Shown piece by piece: positions 17,470 to 28,403 of a stretch of DNA of 64,000 nt; within the stretch, counting starts at the first letter, position 1, and each line of letters starts with the position of its first letter. Under the pieces are notes generated by a model that had not been told where the DNA came from, searched no databases, and saw only the letters and a list, made by a program, of their open reading frames with translations. Both the position numbers and the translations under genes were made by a program. Source of the DNA: an uncultured Treponema sp. (GTDB lineage: Bacteria > Spirochaetota > Spirochaetia > Treponematales > Treponemataceae); contig CAKUZR010000010.1 in NCBI GenBank assembly GCA_934718065.1, positions 22,818 to 86,817 of the forward strand, written 5' to 3'.

Positions 17470-20022
17470 ATGTCAAAATATCCTTTTAGCGAAATTGAGC
17501 CGAAATGGCAGAAATTTTGGGACGAAAACAAAACTTTCAAAGTTACAGAAGACGAAAAATATCCAAAAGAAAAAAGAATGTACGTTCTTGATATGTTTCC
17601 ATATCCTTCAGCGGCCGGCCTGCACGTTGGTCACCCGGAAGGCTACACTGCAACCGACATTTACTGCCGCTATCTCAGGATGAATGGATACAACGTTCTT
17701 CATCCAATGGGATACGACGCGTTCGGACTTCCAGCGGAAAACTACGCCATCAAAACTGGAACTCACCCGAAAATCACAACAAATGAAAATATCAAGCATT
17801 TTACCCAGCAGATAAAATCGCTTGGATTCAGCTACGACTGGGACCGATGCGTTTCAACCTGCGAGCCGGAATACTACAAGTGGACTCAGTGGATTTTCCT
17901 TCAGCTTTACAAAAAAGGCCTGGCATACGAAGCGCAGACTCCAATCAACTGGTGCCCTAGCTGCCTTACAGGTCTTGCAAACGAGGAAGTAAAAGAAGGC
18001 CGCTGCGAACGATGCGGTTCCCAGGTAACCCACAAGACAATCCGCCAGTGGATTTTAAAAATCACTGACTACGCGGACCGCCTTGACAAAGATCTGGATT
18101 CACTCGACTGGCCGGAAAGCGTAAAGCTCATGCAGCACAACTGGATTGGAAAATCAACCGGTGCGGAAGTAACTTTTTCTGTTGCGGACAAAGACGGAAA
18201 ACCAACTGAAAAAAATCTTACAGTCTACACAACAAGATGCGACACATTGTTCGGCGCAACTTACATGGTTGTTTCCCCGGAACACAAAATCGTTCCAGAA
18301 ATCACAACCGCTGACCAGAAACCAGCCGTAGAAGCATACATTGAAGCGGCCGCAAAAAAATCCGACCTTGAAAGAACAGACTTGAACAAAGACAAAACCG
18401 GCGTATTCTCCGGAAGCTACGCAATCAATCCAGTAAACGGAAAACTGATTCCAATCTGGATTGCCGACTACGTACTGATTTCCTATGGAACAGGCGCAAT
18501 CATGGCGGTTCCGGCGCACGACACACGCGACTGGGATTTCGCGAAAAAATTCAACCTTCCAATCATTGAAGTTTTAAAATCAGAAGTTGATGTGCAGAAA
18601 CAAGCCTGGACAGAAGACGGAATCCACGTGAATTCAGATTTCCTGAACGGACTGAACAAAAAAGACGCAATTGAAAAAATGCTGGAATTCCTTGAAGAAA
18701 AGAAAATCGGGAAAAAAGCGGTGAACTACAAGCTCCGCGACTGGGTTTTCAGCCGCCAGCGTTACTGGGGCGAACCGATTCCGCTGATTCACTGTCCAAG
18801 CTGCGGAACTGTTCCTGTTCCGGAAGAAGAACTTCCGCTCCGCCTTCCAGATGTAAAATCTTACCAGCCGACAGGCACAGGAGAATCTCCGCTCGCTGCG
18901 ATTGATTCATGGGTAAACTGCAAATGCCCTAAATGCGGCGGAAATGCAAAACGCGAAACAAACACAATGCCTCAGTGGGGCGGCTCATGCTGGTATTACC
19001 TCCGTTATCTTGACCCGCACAATGACAAGAAATTCTGCTCACCGGAAGCGGAAAAATACTGGATGCCGGTAAACCTGTACATCGGCGGCGCAGAACACGC
19101 AGTTCTTCACCTTTTGTACGCGCGTTTCTGGCACAAAGTTCTTTACGATCTGGGAGTTGTTTCAACAAAAGAACCGTTCCAGCGGCTTGTAAACCAGGGA
19201 ATGATTACGTCTTTTGCGTTCCAGAGGGCAAACAAAACTCTTGTGCCTGTAGACGAAGTTGAAAAACGCGATGACGGAAATTTCTACGAAAAGAAAACCG
19301 GCGAAAAAATTGAGCAGATTGTCGCAAAAATGTCAAAATCGCTCAAAAACGTTGTAAATCCAGATGATGAAGTAAAAGAATACGGCGCGGACTCAGTGCG
19401 TATGTACGAAATGTTCATGGGACCGCTCACAATGTCAAAGCCGTGGTCAACCCAGGGAATTGTCGGAATTCACCGATTCCTTGAAAAAGTCTGGGCAATC
19501 AGCGAAAAACCTCTTTCCGACATTGATATTTCCGGAAAACTTTCAGATGAGAAACTTGTTTCAGCAAGAAAAACTTTTGCGCAGACAATAAAAAAAGTCA
19601 CATCTGACACAGCAACATTGAATTTCAACACAGCGATAAGCCAGATGATGATTTTTATCAACGAAATTTCAAAGCTGGATTCAGTTCCAAGAGCAATGTG
19701 GCAGGATTTTGTAAAAGTCCTGAGCCCTTACGCTCCTCACCTTGGTGAAGAGCTGTGGCAGAAGCTCGGAAACAAAGGCTCGATTGCCTACGTTCAGTGG
19801 CCGGCCGTAAACGAAGATTTCGCAAAAGACGAGGAAAAAACGATTGTCGTAATGATAAACGGAAAACTCCGCGGAAAATTCAAGGCAGAACCGGGCGCTT
19901 CCGACGAAACACTTAGAAACGAAGCAGAAAACAACGAGGACGCAAAAAAATTCCTTGAAGGAAAAACCATTGTGAAATGCGTCATCGTAAAAGACAAGCT
20001 TGTAAACTTTGTTGTAAAATAA
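17470..20022 (+). CDS. leuS: Leucyl-tRNA synthetase
   Basis: 850 residues, the normal length for bacterial LeuRS. It charges tRNA-Leu in the cytoplasm. The class I signature is HVGH at 52-55 in [12 protein letters not shown], and KMSKS is at 620-624 in [14 protein letters not shown]. The CP1 editing domain lies near 220-420 and includes [13 protein letters not shown]. Cysteine pairs near 157-177 (CPSC..CERC) and near 440-480 suggest zinc binding. The C-terminal domain ends in [14 protein letters not shown] strong hairpin terminator follows. Confidence 0.98.
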   Translation: MSKYPFSEIEPKWQKFWDENKTFKVTEDEKYPKEKRMYVLDMFPYPSAAGLHVGHPEGYTATDIYCRYLRMNGYNVLHPMGYDAFGLPAENYAIKTGTHPKITTNENIKHFTQQIKSLGFSYDWDRCVSTCEPEYYKWTQWIFLQLYKKGLAYEAQTPINWCPSCLTGLANEEVKEGRCERCGSQVTHKTIRQWILKITDYADRLDKDLDSLDWPESVKLMQHNWIGKSTGAEVTFSVADKDGKPTEKNLTVYTTRCDTLFGATYMVVSPEHKIVPEITTADQKPAVEAYIEAAAKKSDLERTDLNKDKTGVFSGSYAINPVNGKLIPIWIADYVLISYGTGAIMAVPAHDTRDWDFAKKFNLPIIEVLKSEVDVQKQAWTEDGIHVNSDFLNGLNKKDAIEKMLEFLEEKKIGKKAVNYKLRDWVFSRQRYWGEPIPLIHCPSCGTVPVPEEELPLRLPDVKSYQPTGTGESPLAAIDSWVNCKCPKCGGNAKRETNTMPQWGGSCWYYLRYLDPHNDKKFCSPEAEKYWMPVNLYIGGAEHAVLHLLYARFWHKVLYDLGVVSTKEPFQRLVNQGMITSFAFQRANKTLVPVDEVEKRDDGNFYEKKTGEKIEQIVAKMSKSLKNVVNPDDEVKEYGADSVRMYEMFMGPLTMSKPWSTQGIVGIHRFLEKVWAISEKPLSDIDISGKLSDEKLVSARKTFAQTIKKVTSDTATLNFNTAISQMMIFINEISKLDSVPRAMWQDFVKVLSPYAPHLGEELWQKLGNKGSIAYVQWPAVNEDFAKDEEKTIVVMINGKLRGKFKAEPGASDETLRNEAENNEDAKKFLEGKTIVKCVIVKDKLVNFVVK

Positions 20023-20066
20023 ATTATTCCGCACCGTGCTGAAAATCAAATCCTCGGCACGGCGAA

Positions 20067-20104
20067 AAAAAATCCGGGCGCTTCAAAAAGTTCCCGGATT
20101 TTTT
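20067..20104 (+). terminator. Bidirectional intrinsic terminator after leuS
   Basis: AAAAAATCCGGG (20067-20078) pairs perfectly with CCCGGATTTTTT (20093-20104) around a 14 nt loop. It lies between the convergent leuS and STAS genes and could serve both strands. Confidence 0.85.
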
Positions 20105-20135
20105 ATGTCTTTTTAATTTTATGTGCCGTTCAATT

Positions 20136-20462
20136 TTATGCGACTTCTGTAACAGAAGAAATTATATTGAATTCATCCTTGAAGCCTGTGGCAAGAATCT
20201 GGCGGTCAACTTCATTTGAAATCGAAAGCAGATACAGCTTTTTTCCAGTTTCCTCCGCATCATTGTGGGCAGCCATTATAACACCAATCGCCGCCGCATC
20301 CAGTTCTGTAACATTCGCCATATCAAGAACAACGTTCGTCTTTTTGATTGAATCATAAATTTTGCCGGCAACATTCACAAGCGTGTACGCATTGAATCCG
20401 CCGCTAAGTTCATAAAGCTTATAATCCGTGCCGTCTTTTTCAGTAACTGTAAGTAACTCCAT
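20136..20462 (-). CDS. STAS-domain protein (anti-sigma factor antagonist-like)
   Basis: 108 residues, a single STAS domain of the SpoIIAA/RsbV kind. In partner-switching systems such proteins bind an anti-sigma kinase and are controlled by serine phosphorylation. Here the position of the phospho-serine pair (usually D-S-S-G-x-G) reads D55-A-A-A-I-G60, so the site is absent. The gene is the last of three on the minus strand, nine bases after a SpoIIE-type phosphatase gene. GGGGA precedes the ATG. No anti-sigma kinase (RsbW-like) gene is in the window. Confidence 0.88.
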   Translation of the reverse strand: MELLTVTEKDGTDYKLYELSGGFNAYTLVNVAGKIYDSIKKTNVVLDMANVTELDAAAIGVIMAAHNDAEETGKKLYLLSISNEVDRQILATGFKDEFNIISSVTEVA

Positions 20463-20471
20463 AATTTCCCC

Positions 20472-22739
20472 TTAAGCAAGATTTTCAACATCAGCCGCAT
20501 TGTCCGAAATTTCAGCCATTGATTTTTCAAAGTCCTTTTTTATCGCCTCGGCATCAGCTTTTTCAGAAGCATTTGACTGAAGATATTTCATCACAAGAAC
20601 GCTTACATCGTCCTCCATTTCGTGGGACATAAATTTCATCAGCTCATCATATTCAAACTGCGCCATTCGGCTCGCCGGATACATCGCGTTCGCAACCATA
20701 TATCTTTGGATTCGGTCTTTTCCAAATTTTTCACCGCGGAGCGAATGTGACTCAATAAGACCATCCGTGCAGACAAGAACAATATCGTTTTTATTCAGTT
20801 TAATCTGTTTTACCGAAACATAAGGAGACAAATCTTTCACGAAACCAAGAATATGTCCTTCACCCTGAATTTCAATTACGTTGTTGTAAGATTCAGTGTA
20901 CAGAAGCATCGCAGGAATTCCGCAGTTGATATAATAAAGCGTGTCGTTGTCAAAATTCATAATCGCGAACATTCCGGCAAAAACAGTTCCCTTCGGAAGA
21001 TTGTCGCGGATAAACCGGTTCACTTTTACAACAAGCTGCTTGAAGTCATGGGTTTCCGCAAGATAAGCGCGGATAATCGCCTTCAGAATAACCATGTTCA
21101 TTGAAGCCGCGATTCCCTTTCCGCTCAGGTCGCCAACAACAAACATGTGGCGCGAGTCAGTAAGACGAATCATATCAACAAATTCACCGCCGATATTGTG
21201 CGCAGGAACCATTATACAGCCTGCATCCATCTTAGGATTCACAACGTTGTCAATATTATCCTGGATGGAAGTAATAATCTGGCTTGACATACGCAGCTCG
21301 CGGTTAACAGTTCCGATAATCTCCTTGTTGGAAATATTTCGCATAAAGTAGCCGAATACGAAAAAGTATGAATAAAGCTTTGTGAATACCGTATAATCGT
21401 AGTCCTTGTAGTGGTCCTTGCTGGTTTTTATTCCAAGAAGAATAAGACCGTGAACGTCGCGGCCTTCATTCAAGATGAACAAAGCATCCGATTCAGTTTC
21501 CGCGAAGAATTTCATAAGGTCGGCGCGGATATTTGAAAAATCATGCAGGGAATCAACCTGGGAAGAAACAACAACGTTACGGCCAAGATTCAGAAGCTCC
21601 TCAAAAAGCTTTCCCTTGTTTTCAAGCTTGTGGGCTTTTCCTGTGGAAGAATAAGCGACTTCAAAAGAATCATTTCCGCCGTTGATATACACAGTCATAG
21701 AAGAAGATTCCGCATTGTTCTTGAAAATCTGGAACATATTGTCCGCAATCGCATCCATTTCGCCGTTGTAGTCAATTGAAGCAAGATCCTTTTCAAAAGC
21801 AACGGCGTAATCAGCGGAATGCCCGAATTTCGACTTTGAAATAAGCTTGTTGATTGTCTGAACAAGATAAAGAACCAGACCAGCCGCCACAAATCCAAAA
21901 ATAATGAACAAAGCCGGGAAATTCGCGCGCAGCGGATACAGAATCATAAAAATGAATCCCATTATTCCAGCCGGCAAAATATACATGAAAACAGACTTTA
22001 CGATGAATGAAAGAGTTCCGCGTCCGGAAGGCGCTCCGGAAAGCTTTGCGCCAAGCGGCAGAATAACAAGCACCGGAATGAACACAATATTATGAAGCAA
22101 AGAATAAACAGGACAACGATGAACAACAGCCGAAAGGAAAATATCTGCCGCCCACATCGAAGCAATTCCAAGCGCATAAATATAGCTCTTGCACCTGTCA
22201 AGCTTTGTTCCGGCGGCCTCAGTTTTGCAGAGCATTACAACAGCCATAAAAGCCGGAATCAAATAGCGGTAAATCATGCTGAAAAGAGTCGCCCACGTCC
22301 ACGGAAAGAATTCCCGGGCCGCAGCAGGAAACAGATAATCCGAGCGGATAGAAATTCCAGTCTCCGGGCTAAGAGAAATCTGCTTGAACTTGAAGAACAC
22401 AATCCACAGCGCAAAAGCGTAAAGAATCATCTTTCCAATTGAAGACAAAGTCGTTGTGTATTTCCAGGCATAGTAAGTAAGACAGTTGGAAATATTCACA
22501 AGAAGACACGCTTCAATCAGCAGGCAGACACGCATCAGAATTGTAAAAAGAGAAGCCGTGATTGAACCGCCGGCCGCAATAAAAAATGTGAACAGGCCGG
22601 AATTTACAGCCATCAGGAGAATATTAGGTATAATCGGATTTGTTCCATTATCGCTAACATTTCCCGAACGGTCAGTGTAAAAAGTTTCAAAAACAAAAAA
22701 AAGTGTAAGAACTAAATTTATTATGCAGAACAGAACCAT
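20472..22739 (-). CDS. Membrane PP2C-family (SpoIIE/RsbU-type) phosphatase
   Basis: 755 residues. The N-terminal third has about eight hydrophobic segments. A linker with a GAF-like sensor region (near 320-480) and a C-terminal SpoIIE-type PP2C domain (near 510-715) follow. Metal-binding residues are visible in VVGDLSGKGIAASM near 548 and VLVCTDGLIE near 662. The first motif reads GGEFVD instead of the usual GGDxxD, a conservative change of one metal ligand. It probably dephosphorylates a STAS protein in response to an envelope or cytoplasmic signal. It starts one base after the stop of the second phosphatase gene. Confidence 0.88.
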   Translation of the reverse strand: MVLFCIINLVLTLFFVFETFYTDRSGNVSDNGTNPIIPNILLMAVNSGLFTFFIAAGGSITASLFTILMRVCLLIEACLLVNISNCLTYYAWKYTTTLSSIGKMILYAFALWIVFFKFKQISLSPETGISIRSDYLFPAAAREFFPWTWATLFSMIYRYLIPAFMAVVMLCKTEAAGTKLDRCKSYIYALGIASMWAADIFLSAVVHRCPVYSLLHNIVFIPVLVILPLGAKLSGAPSGRGTLSFIVKSVFMYILPAGIMGFIFMILYPLRANFPALFIIFGFVAAGLVLYLVQTINKLISKSKFGHSADYAVAFEKDLASIDYNGEMDAIADNMFQIFKNNAESSSMTVYINGGNDSFEVAYSSTGKAHKLENKGKLFEELLNLGRNVVVSSQVDSLHDFSNIRADLMKFFAETESDALFILNEGRDVHGLILLGIKTSKDHYKDYDYTVFTKLYSYFFVFGYFMRNISNKEIIGTVNRELRMSSQIITSIQDNIDNVVNPKMDAGCIMVPAHNIGGEFVDMIRLTDSRHMFVVGDLSGKGIAASMNMVILKAIIRAYLAETHDFKQLVVKVNRFIRDNLPKGTVFAGMFAIMNFDNDTLYYINCGIPAMLLYTESYNNVIEIQGEGHILGFVKDLSPYVSVKQIKLNKNDIVLVCTDGLIESHSLRGEKFGKDRIQRYMVANAMYPASRMAQFEYDELMKFMSHEMEDDVSVLVMKYLQSNASEKADAEAIKKDFEKSMAEISDNAADVENLA

Positions 22740-22740
22740 A

Positions 22741-24132
22741 TTAACCTACCTTTGCAACCATCATTGTAACATCATCATGAAGACGTTTATCGCCGTTGTA
22801 TCGCATAATCAAATCAACAATATCATCAACAAATTGCTGCGGCTGTTTTGCAGCGCTTGATTTCAAAGTCTGAATATATTCCTCGGTATCGCCAAGCTCA
22901 ACGCCGTTGTCATCCATAACTTCAGAAACACCGTCCGTGGCAAGAAGAATCGTATCGCCGCGGAACAAGCGCATTTCATTCACTTTAACATCGTCCATGT
23001 CAATAATTCCAACAACGCTGGCGTTCGATGTAAGCTCCTTGATTCTGTAGCCGTCCGGCGCGCGCGAAAGAACAATCGGGTCAGACATAGAGGCATTTAT
23101 GTAGCGGATTTTCATTTCCTCCGTGTCCACAATTCCAAGGAAAAGAACCGTATATTTATCCTGAAGGTGCATTCCTTTGATTGCGCTGTCAACCGCCTGG
23201 ATAAGTCCCACCAGGTCCTCTTTGTTTTCAATGATTTTTACAGTGTTCATAACCAAACCCATGATAAGCGCGGCCGGAAGACCTTTTCCGGAAACGTCGC
23301 CCAGCATAAGCAGCGTTTTTGTGCTGTCAATAGGAAGAATTGAATAATAGTCGCCGGAAACATTAACCAGCGGCCTGTAGTAAGTTGCAATCTTAAGGTG
23401 CGGAATGTTCGGAATATTGTGCGGAAGGAAAGAAACCTGCGTTTCAGCAAGCTGTTCCCATTCCTTTGTAAGAGAAGAAATTTCAGAAAGATTTGAAATA
23501 ATCTTTGTTCGTTCTATAAAGCGGAAAAATTCTTCGGTAAGCTTCGCATAGATTTCTGTGTCGAAAAGCATTGTGTATCTGTTGAAAACAAAAAAGTGCT
23601 TTCCCTGGTAGCAGATAAAAAATCCGCGCGCCTGATGATACGAAGAAACAATTCCCAGGTTGTTGCCAAGATAATAAAATCCATCCTTCCAGGAAAGCGG
23701 AAAGTTGTTCGCCAGCGCATCTCGCGTTGAATAATATGAAGAAATTCTGTCCGGACTGTTGTAAAGAACGTAGTTTTTCTCGCGGTCAATAAAAAGAACC
23801 GCGCAGTCAGCCTGAAGCTCAAGGATTTCAGAAATCTTCTTGTAAAAATCATCAAAAGAATAGCAGAATCTTAACGCATCAATAAATTTGTTGATGTACG
23901 CCGTGTATCCAGACTCAAGGTTTTTTATTCTAAGATAATTATCTGCGTGCCGCCGGATTGAAGAACCGGCAGTAAGAAAAGAAAGAAATATTACCGCCGG
24001 AATTCCCAAATAAACAAACCGTGAACTAGTGTCATTGTTTTTCAGGACTATCAAAATCGAAACAATTACAGAAAGAAGCAATACCGCGGCATTGATTATA
24101 AAATATATGACCCTTCTTTTAGTCTTGTACAT
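22741..24132 (-). CDS. Membrane PP2C-family (SpoIIE/RsbU-type) phosphatase
   Basis: 463 residues, first gene of the three-gene unit. Two transmembrane segments (near 8-29 and 40-58), a GAF-like middle region (near 85-215) and a PP2C phosphatase domain (near 245-460) follow in order. Motifs: SGDYYSI, MLGDVSGKGLPAAL and LLATDGVSE. The second acidic residue of the first motif is replaced by Ser (GDYYS). GAGG lies ahead of the ATG. With the neighbouring phosphatase and STAS protein it suggests a signalling cascade, but no cognate sigma factor or kinase is seen here. Confidence 0.88.
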   Translation of the reverse strand: MYKTKRRVIYFIINAAVLLLSVIVSILIVLKNNDTSSRFVYLGIPAVIFLSFLTAGSSIRRHADNYLRIKNLESGYTAYINKFIDALRFCYSFDDFYKKISEILELQADCAVLFIDREKNYVLYNSPDRISSYYSTRDALANNFPLSWKDGFYYLGNNLGIVSSYHQARGFFICYQGKHFFVFNRYTMLFDTEIYAKLTEEFFRFIERTKIISNLSEISSLTKEWEQLAETQVSFLPHNIPNIPHLKIATYYRPLVNVSGDYYSILPIDSTKTLLMLGDVSGKGLPAALIMGLVMNTVKIIENKEDLVGLIQAVDSAIKGMHLQDKYTVLFLGIVDTEEMKIRYINASMSDPIVLSRAPDGYRIKELTSNASVVGIIDMDDVKVNEMRLFRGDTILLATDGVSEVMDDNGVELGDTEEYIQTLKSSAAKQPQQFVDDIVDLIMRYNGDKRLHDDVTMMVAKVG

Positions 24133-24166
24133 AGCTACCTCGAGTGTGTCAAATTTTCTATTATTA

Positions 24167-24195
24167 ATTATAACACACTATCGGCAAAATCGTAA
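24167..24195 (-). promoter_or_regulatory. Promoter of the phosphatase-STAS operon
   Basis: Minus strand TTACGA (24195-24190), a 17 bp spacer and TATAAT (24172-24167). Inverted arms AGTGTGT (24143-24149) and ACACACT (24173-24179) flank the -10 region and could be an operator. Confidence 0.5.
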
Positions 24196-24233
24196 AAAAA
24201 AAGAAGGATTGTTTTATTTTTGCGGAAAATTCC

Positions 24234-25376
24234 TTAGTTTTCCAGTTCGCTCAAAGAAATCATCTGCGGATTTGAATTTGGATTTTCAAGCTCCATGTAT
24301 TTTGAAAGCAAATCCTTCTGCGCGCTGGAAATTCTCTGCGGAATCCGCACGATAATTTTCACGTACAAGTCTCCGCGGCGGGAAGTTCCAGTGTACGGAA
24401 CACCTTCTCCACGGATTCTAAGAAGCTTGCCGGAAGCAGTTCCTGCAGGAATCTTCAAATCAATGAGCTTTCCGTCCAAAGTCGTAATTGAAATGCTTGC
24501 TCCAAGCGTAGCCTGCGTAAATGAAACTGGAATCGCGCAGTAAAGATCCTGGGCGCTGCGTTCAAAGAACGGATGGCTGTCAACATGAAGAATCACAACC
24601 AGATCGCCTGAAGGTCCGCCGTTTGCCCCTGCATCACCCATCTTTGGAATTGTAATGCGTTTTCCGTCGTCAACACCAGCCGGAATAGCGAATGAGATTT
24701 TCTTCGCTTTTTCAACAACTCCGCGGCCGCCGCATTCCCGGCAAGGCTTGTCAATTTTTGTGCCAGAACCGTTGCAGTCAGGACAAGTCTGCTGAACAGA
24801 GAAAAATCCTGCGCTGCGTCTTACCTGCCCCATTCCATTGCAAGTTGGACAAGTTTTTCTGGTCGCGCCGTCAGCGCATCCAGAACCGCGGCAGGCTTCG
24901 CAAGTTTCGTTGTGCTTGAAGTGAATCTCGCTTTTTGTGCCGAAAACCGCGTCTTTAAAGGAAATAGTAAGGTCATAGCGCAAGCTGGCTCCTTCAGAAG
25001 GACCGCCTCTTCTTCTTGAAGAAGAACGTGCCGAGCCTCCGAAAATATTGTCGAAAATATCTCCAAAGCCGCCGCCCATTCCGCCGAAAAGATCGCTGAA
25101 ATCATGGAACGCATGGGAATACTGGGCTCCGCCAGCCCCCTGATCCATTCCGTCAACACCGGCAAAACCGTACTGATCATACAAAGGACGCTTTTTCTCG
25201 TCAGAAAGAACTTCGTAAGCTTCTGTTGCCTCGCGGAATTTTTCCTCCGCTTCCTTATCGCCCGGATTTCTATCAGGATGATATTTTATAGCAAGTTTTC
25301 TATAAGCTTTTTTTATATCTTCTTCCGAGGCTCCTTTCTGGAGTCCAAGAACTTCATAATAATCACGTTTTGCCAT
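24234..25376 (-). CDS. dnaJ: Chaperone DnaJ
   Basis: 380 residues from ATG 25376, the standard start [11 protein letters not shown]; a longer frame reaching 25427 adds a non-homologous stretch. DnaJ delivers unfolded proteins to DnaK and stimulates its ATPase. The J domain has HPD at 33-35. A Gly/Phe-rich linker and four CxxCxGxG zinc-binding repeats follow ([32 protein letters not shown]), then the substrate-binding C-terminal domains. It is third in a grpE-dnaK-dnaJ order, 136 bp after dnaK. Confidence 0.98.
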   Translation of the reverse strand: MAKRDYYEVLGLQKGASEEDIKKAYRKLAIKYHPDRNPGDKEAEEKFREATEAYEVLSDEKKRPLYDQYGFAGVDGMDQGAGGAQYSHAFHDFSDLFGGMGGGFGDIFDNIFGGSARSSSRRRGGPSEGASLRYDLTISFKDAVFGTKSEIHFKHNETCEACRGSGCADGATRKTCPTCNGMGQVRRSAGFFSVQQTCPDCNGSGTKIDKPCRECGGRGVVEKAKKISFAIPAGVDDGKRITIPKMGDAGANGGPSGDLVVILHVDSHPFFERSAQDLYCAIPVSFTQATLGASISITTLDGKLIDLKIPAGTASGKLLRIRGEGVPYTGTSRRGDLYVKIIVRIPQRISSAQKDLLSKYMELENPNSNPQMISLSELEN

Positions 25377-25416
25377 TTTATATTTCCTTTTGTAAAAATA
25401 ATAACATTGCTTAAAT

Positions 25417-25475
25417 GAAAATTGCAAGAACTCCCGCGGGAATTCAGAAATTCCCGCTCCGCTCTTGCAATTTTC
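25417..25475 (-). terminator. Large hairpin between dnaK and dnaJ
   Basis: Perfect 13 bp arms GAAAATTGCAAGA (25417-25429) and TCTTGCAATTTTC (25463-25475) enclose further pairing of CCCGCGGGAATT with AATTCCCGC. No T-run follows the stem on the minus strand, so partial attenuation or mRNA end protection is as likely as full termination. Confidence 0.55.
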
Positions 25476-25512
25476 AGTAGGTCGAGATTTTTTGCTCCCA
25501 ACTCAAAAACGG

Positions 25513-27480
25513 CTATTTATCGTCATGAACTTCAAAATCAACATCATCGGCTTTGCCCTTGTTGAATTTTGAATCATTTCCCGCGTTTGAATCTGCATTT
25601 CCAGCATCCGCGCCAGGCTGAGCGCCAGCATTAGCGTTCGCACCAGCTCCTGCAGCTCCCTGAGCACCCTGCTGCTTGTACATTTCCTCAGCCATCTTGT
25701 AGGAAGCCTGCTTCAATTCCTCAGACTTCGCCTTGATGTCAGCAGTGTTTCCGCTTTCAATAGCCTTTTTCAAAGCAGCGCAAGCGTCTTCAATCTTCTG
25801 TTTTTCAGCAGCTCCAATCTTGTCGCCAACTTCCTTCAAAGTTTTTTCAGTCTGGTAAACAAGAGAATCAGCTTCGTTCCTTGCGTCTACAGCTTCACGC
25901 TTCTCTTTGTCAGCAGCTGCGTTCGCCTCGGCATCTTTTACCATCCGGTTGATTTCATCCTCGCTCAAACCTGAAGAAGATGTAATCTGAATATGCTGTT
26001 CCTTTCCAGTTCCCAAATCCTTTGCAGAAACGTGAACAATACCGTTAGCATCAATATCGAATGTAACTTCAATCTGCGGAACTCCACGAGGAGCAGCCGG
26101 AATGCCTACCAAGTCAAAGTTTCCAAGAGTTCGGTTCTGGGCAGCCATTTCGCGCTCACCCTGAAGAACGTGGATTGAAACAGCAGTCTGTCCATCAGCA
26201 GCTGTAGAGAATACCTGGCTCTTCTTTGTAGGAATTGTTGTGTTCCTTGGAATAAGCTTTGTCATAACGCCGCCCATTGTTTCAATTCCAAGTGAAAGCG
26301 GAGTTACATCAAGAAGAAGAACATCCTTTACATCACCTTTAAGAACACCGCCCTGAATTGCAGCGCCGATTGCAACCGCTTCATCCGGGTTTACAGCTCT
26401 TGAGCCTTCCTTTCCGAAAATCTGCTTTACAATTTCCTGAACTTTAGGCATTCGTGAAGAACCACCTACAAGCAAAATCTCATCAATTTTGTCAGCTGTG
26501 ATTCCAGCGTCAGCCAACGCTTTGCGGCAAGGCTCTTTTGTGCGCTCGAACAAATCTTCTGTCATCTGCTCAAACTGAGCGCGTGTCAAAGTCTTCTGCA
26601 AGTGCTTAGGACCTGTGGCATCCGCTGTGATGAACGGAAGGTTAATATCTGTTGAAGTCTGGCTTGAAAGCTGAATTTTCGCGTTTTCAGCCGCTTCCTT
26701 AAGTCTCTGCATTGCCATTGCGTCGCCGCTCAAGTCGATTCCTGTGTCATTCTTAAATTCTTTAAGAAGCCAGTTGATAATCGCGCGGTCCCAGTCATCG
26801 CCGCCAAGCTGTGTATCGCCGTTTGTTGATTTTACTTCAAAAACGCCGTCAGCAAGCTCAAGAATAGAAATATCAAAAGTACCGCCGCCAAGGTCGTAAA
26901 CAGCAATTGTCTTTTCCTTGCTCTGGTCCTGCTTGAAACCGAACGCCAAAGCAGCAGCAGTCGGCTCGTTGATAATTCGTTTTACATCAAGACCGGCGAT
27001 TTTTCCTGCATCTTTTGTAGCCTGTCGCTGGGCATCATTAAAATAAGCCGGAACTGTGATTACAGCCTCAGAAACTGTTTCGCCAAGATAATCCTCAGCA
27101 GTTTTCTTCATCTTCTGAAGAACGAACGCAGAAATTTCCTGCGGTGTGTACAGCTTCTTTTCACCGTTCTGCTCGATTTCTACACGTACATCAGCGCCGT
27201 TGTCAATAACTTTATATGGAAGTTTTGTAGCTTCACCCTGAAGTTCATTGAATTTGTGTCCGATAAGACGTTTCGCTGAATAAACTGTGTTCTTTGGATT
27301 TGTTACCATCTGGTTTTTAGCTGGCTGACCAACAACACGGTCTCCTTTCGCTGTAAAACCAACAATAGATGGAGTTGTTCGGCCACCCTCTGAATTCTGG
27401 ATTACAACTGGCTCGCCGTTTTCCATTACGGCAACACAAGAGTTTGTAGTTCCTAAGTCGATACCAATAATCTTAGACAT
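25513..27480 (-). CDS. dnaK: Chaperone protein DnaK (Hsp70)
   Basis: 655 residues. The N-terminal ATPase domain starts [20 protein letters not shown] and contains [14 protein letters not shown] (near 193-206) and [14 protein letters not shown] (near 335). The substrate-binding domain follows ([16 protein letters not shown] near 390). The lid ends in a Gly/Ala/Asn-rich tail and the acidic terminus [11 protein letters not shown], close to the EEVD-like ends of many bacterial DnaKs. It starts 26 bp after grpE. Confidence 0.99.
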   Translation of the reverse strand: MSKIIGIDLGTTNSCVAVMENGEPVVIQNSEGGRTTPSIVGFTAKGDRVVGQPAKNQMVTNPKNTVYSAKRLIGHKFNELQGEATKLPYKVIDNGADVRVEIEQNGEKKLYTPQEISAFVLQKMKKTAEDYLGETVSEAVITVPAYFNDAQRQATKDAGKIAGLDVKRIINEPTAAALAFGFKQDQSKEKTIAVYDLGGGTFDISILELADGVFEVKSTNGDTQLGGDDWDRAIINWLLKEFKNDTGIDLSGDAMAMQRLKEAAENAKIQLSSQTSTDINLPFITADATGPKHLQKTLTRAQFEQMTEDLFERTKEPCRKALADAGITADKIDEILLVGGSSRMPKVQEIVKQIFGKEGSRAVNPDEAVAIGAAIQGGVLKGDVKDVLLLDVTPLSLGIETMGGVMTKLIPRNTTIPTKKSQVFSTAADGQTAVSIHVLQGEREMAAQNRTLGNFDLVGIPAAPRGVPQIEVTFDIDANGIVHVSAKDLGTGKEQHIQITSSSGLSEDEINRMVKDAEANAAADKEKREAVDARNEADSLVYQTEKTLKEVGDKIGAAEKQKIEDACAALKKAIESGNTADIKAKSEELKQASYKMAEEMYKQQGAQGAAGAGANANAGAQPGADAGNADSNAGNDSKFNKGKADDVDFEVHDDK

Positions 27481-27506
27481 ATATTGCTCCTTTAATAATT
27501 ACAAAT

Positions 27507-28118
27507 TTATTTTGATTTCGGAACGTTCACCATGACTTTTGCATGGCGAATGATTCTATCGTTCAGTTTATAGCCTTTCAGATAAATCTGCTTCAAGGTT
27601 TCGCTCTTTGCAGACTCGTCTTCTACGCGGCCAATAGCTTCATGTTCATCCGGATTGAATTCATCACCTTCTTTTCCAAAACTCTTAAGCCCGTACTTGG
27701 ACTCAAGCATATTCACAAGATTTTTATTGACCATGCGGATTCCTTCAGCGATTGACTTTGCGTCTTTCGCATCTTTAGCGGCATCAAGCGTGCGGTCAAA
27801 ATTATCAAGACTTTCAAGCAAATCCCCAAGAAGAGAAGCGTTCGCGTAAGCCACAGCCTCGTCTTTCTGCTGCATCATGCGTTTGCGCCAGTTGTCGTTT
27901 TCGGCAGCCTTGTAAAGCGCCTGGTTTTTCAAATCTTCAATCTGCTTTTCAAGTGCCGCGATTTTTTCTTCCGGAGAAAGTTCTTTTTCTTCAGTTTTGC
28001 CTTCTTCAGGCTTTGCATCAGTTTTTTCTTCTGTTTTTTCAGAAGCGTCTGAAGTCTCAGGCTTTTTTTCCTCGTTTTCTTTCTGATCTTCAGCTTTTTT
28101 TTCTTTTTCCTGTGCCAT
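27507..28118 (-). CDS. grpE: GrpE nucleotide exchange factor
   Basis: 203 residues from ATG 28118. A TTG two codons upstream would touch the ribosome-binding site AAAGGA (28130-28125), whereas ATG 28118 sits six bases from it. GrpE releases ADP from DnaK. The first 70 residues are a Lys/Glu-rich disordered tail, longer than usual. The coiled coil (AALEKQIEDLKNQALYKAAE, then NWRKRMMQQKDEA) and the beta domain with EHEAIGRVE follow. No CIRCE operator (TTAGCACTC-N9-GAGTGCTAA) is visible upstream. Confidence 0.96.
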   Translation of the reverse strand: MAQEKEKKAEDQKENEEKKPETSDASEKTEEKTDAKPEEGKTEEKELSPEEKIAALEKQIEDLKNQALYKAAENDNWRKRMMQQKDEAVAYANASLLGDLLESLDNFDRTLDAAKDAKDAKSIAEGIRMVNKNLVNMLESKYGLKSFGKEGDEFNPDEHEAIGRVEDESAKSETLKQIYLKGYKLNDRIIRHAKVMVNVPKSK

Positions 28119-28198
28119 TTCCAATCCTTTTCTTCCTTGTTTATTTTTAAAATACTTAAAAAGAAATTACTTCGTCAACAAAAAAATAAAATTATTTA

Positions 28199-28400
28199 GC
28201 CTTAATTTCGAGTTTTTTGCAAATTCTAAAAGAACGCTTTCAGCAGATTTCCAGTTTGCTCCAGATGGATTTGGCTCGCGCTTCGCTTGCATCAATTCGG
28301 GTGCTCCGCACTTTTATTGGTTCAATCGCCAAAAATCTTCACAAACTGCAAATCTGCCTGCGCTTTTGTTTTTTCCACAAAAAAAACTCGACATTCAGGC
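28199..28400 (-). repeat. Dispersed ~200 bp inverted-terminus element, copy 2
   Basis: Minus-oriented relative to copy 1. Plus-strand left end GCCTTAATTTCGAGTTTTTT, right end AAAAAACTCGACATTCAGGC. Inner arms GCAGATTTCCAGTTTG and CAAACTGCAAATCTGC differ at one position as a stem. It fills the gap between rluA (stop at 28404) and grpE (start at 28118), oriented towards grpE. Confidence 0.9.
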
Positions 28401-28403
28401 AAT

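Noticed and set aside
28119..28198. CIRCE heat-shock operator upstream of grpE
   Set aside because: No TTAGCACTC-N9-GAGTGCTAA or close match found near grpE, dnaK or dnaJ.
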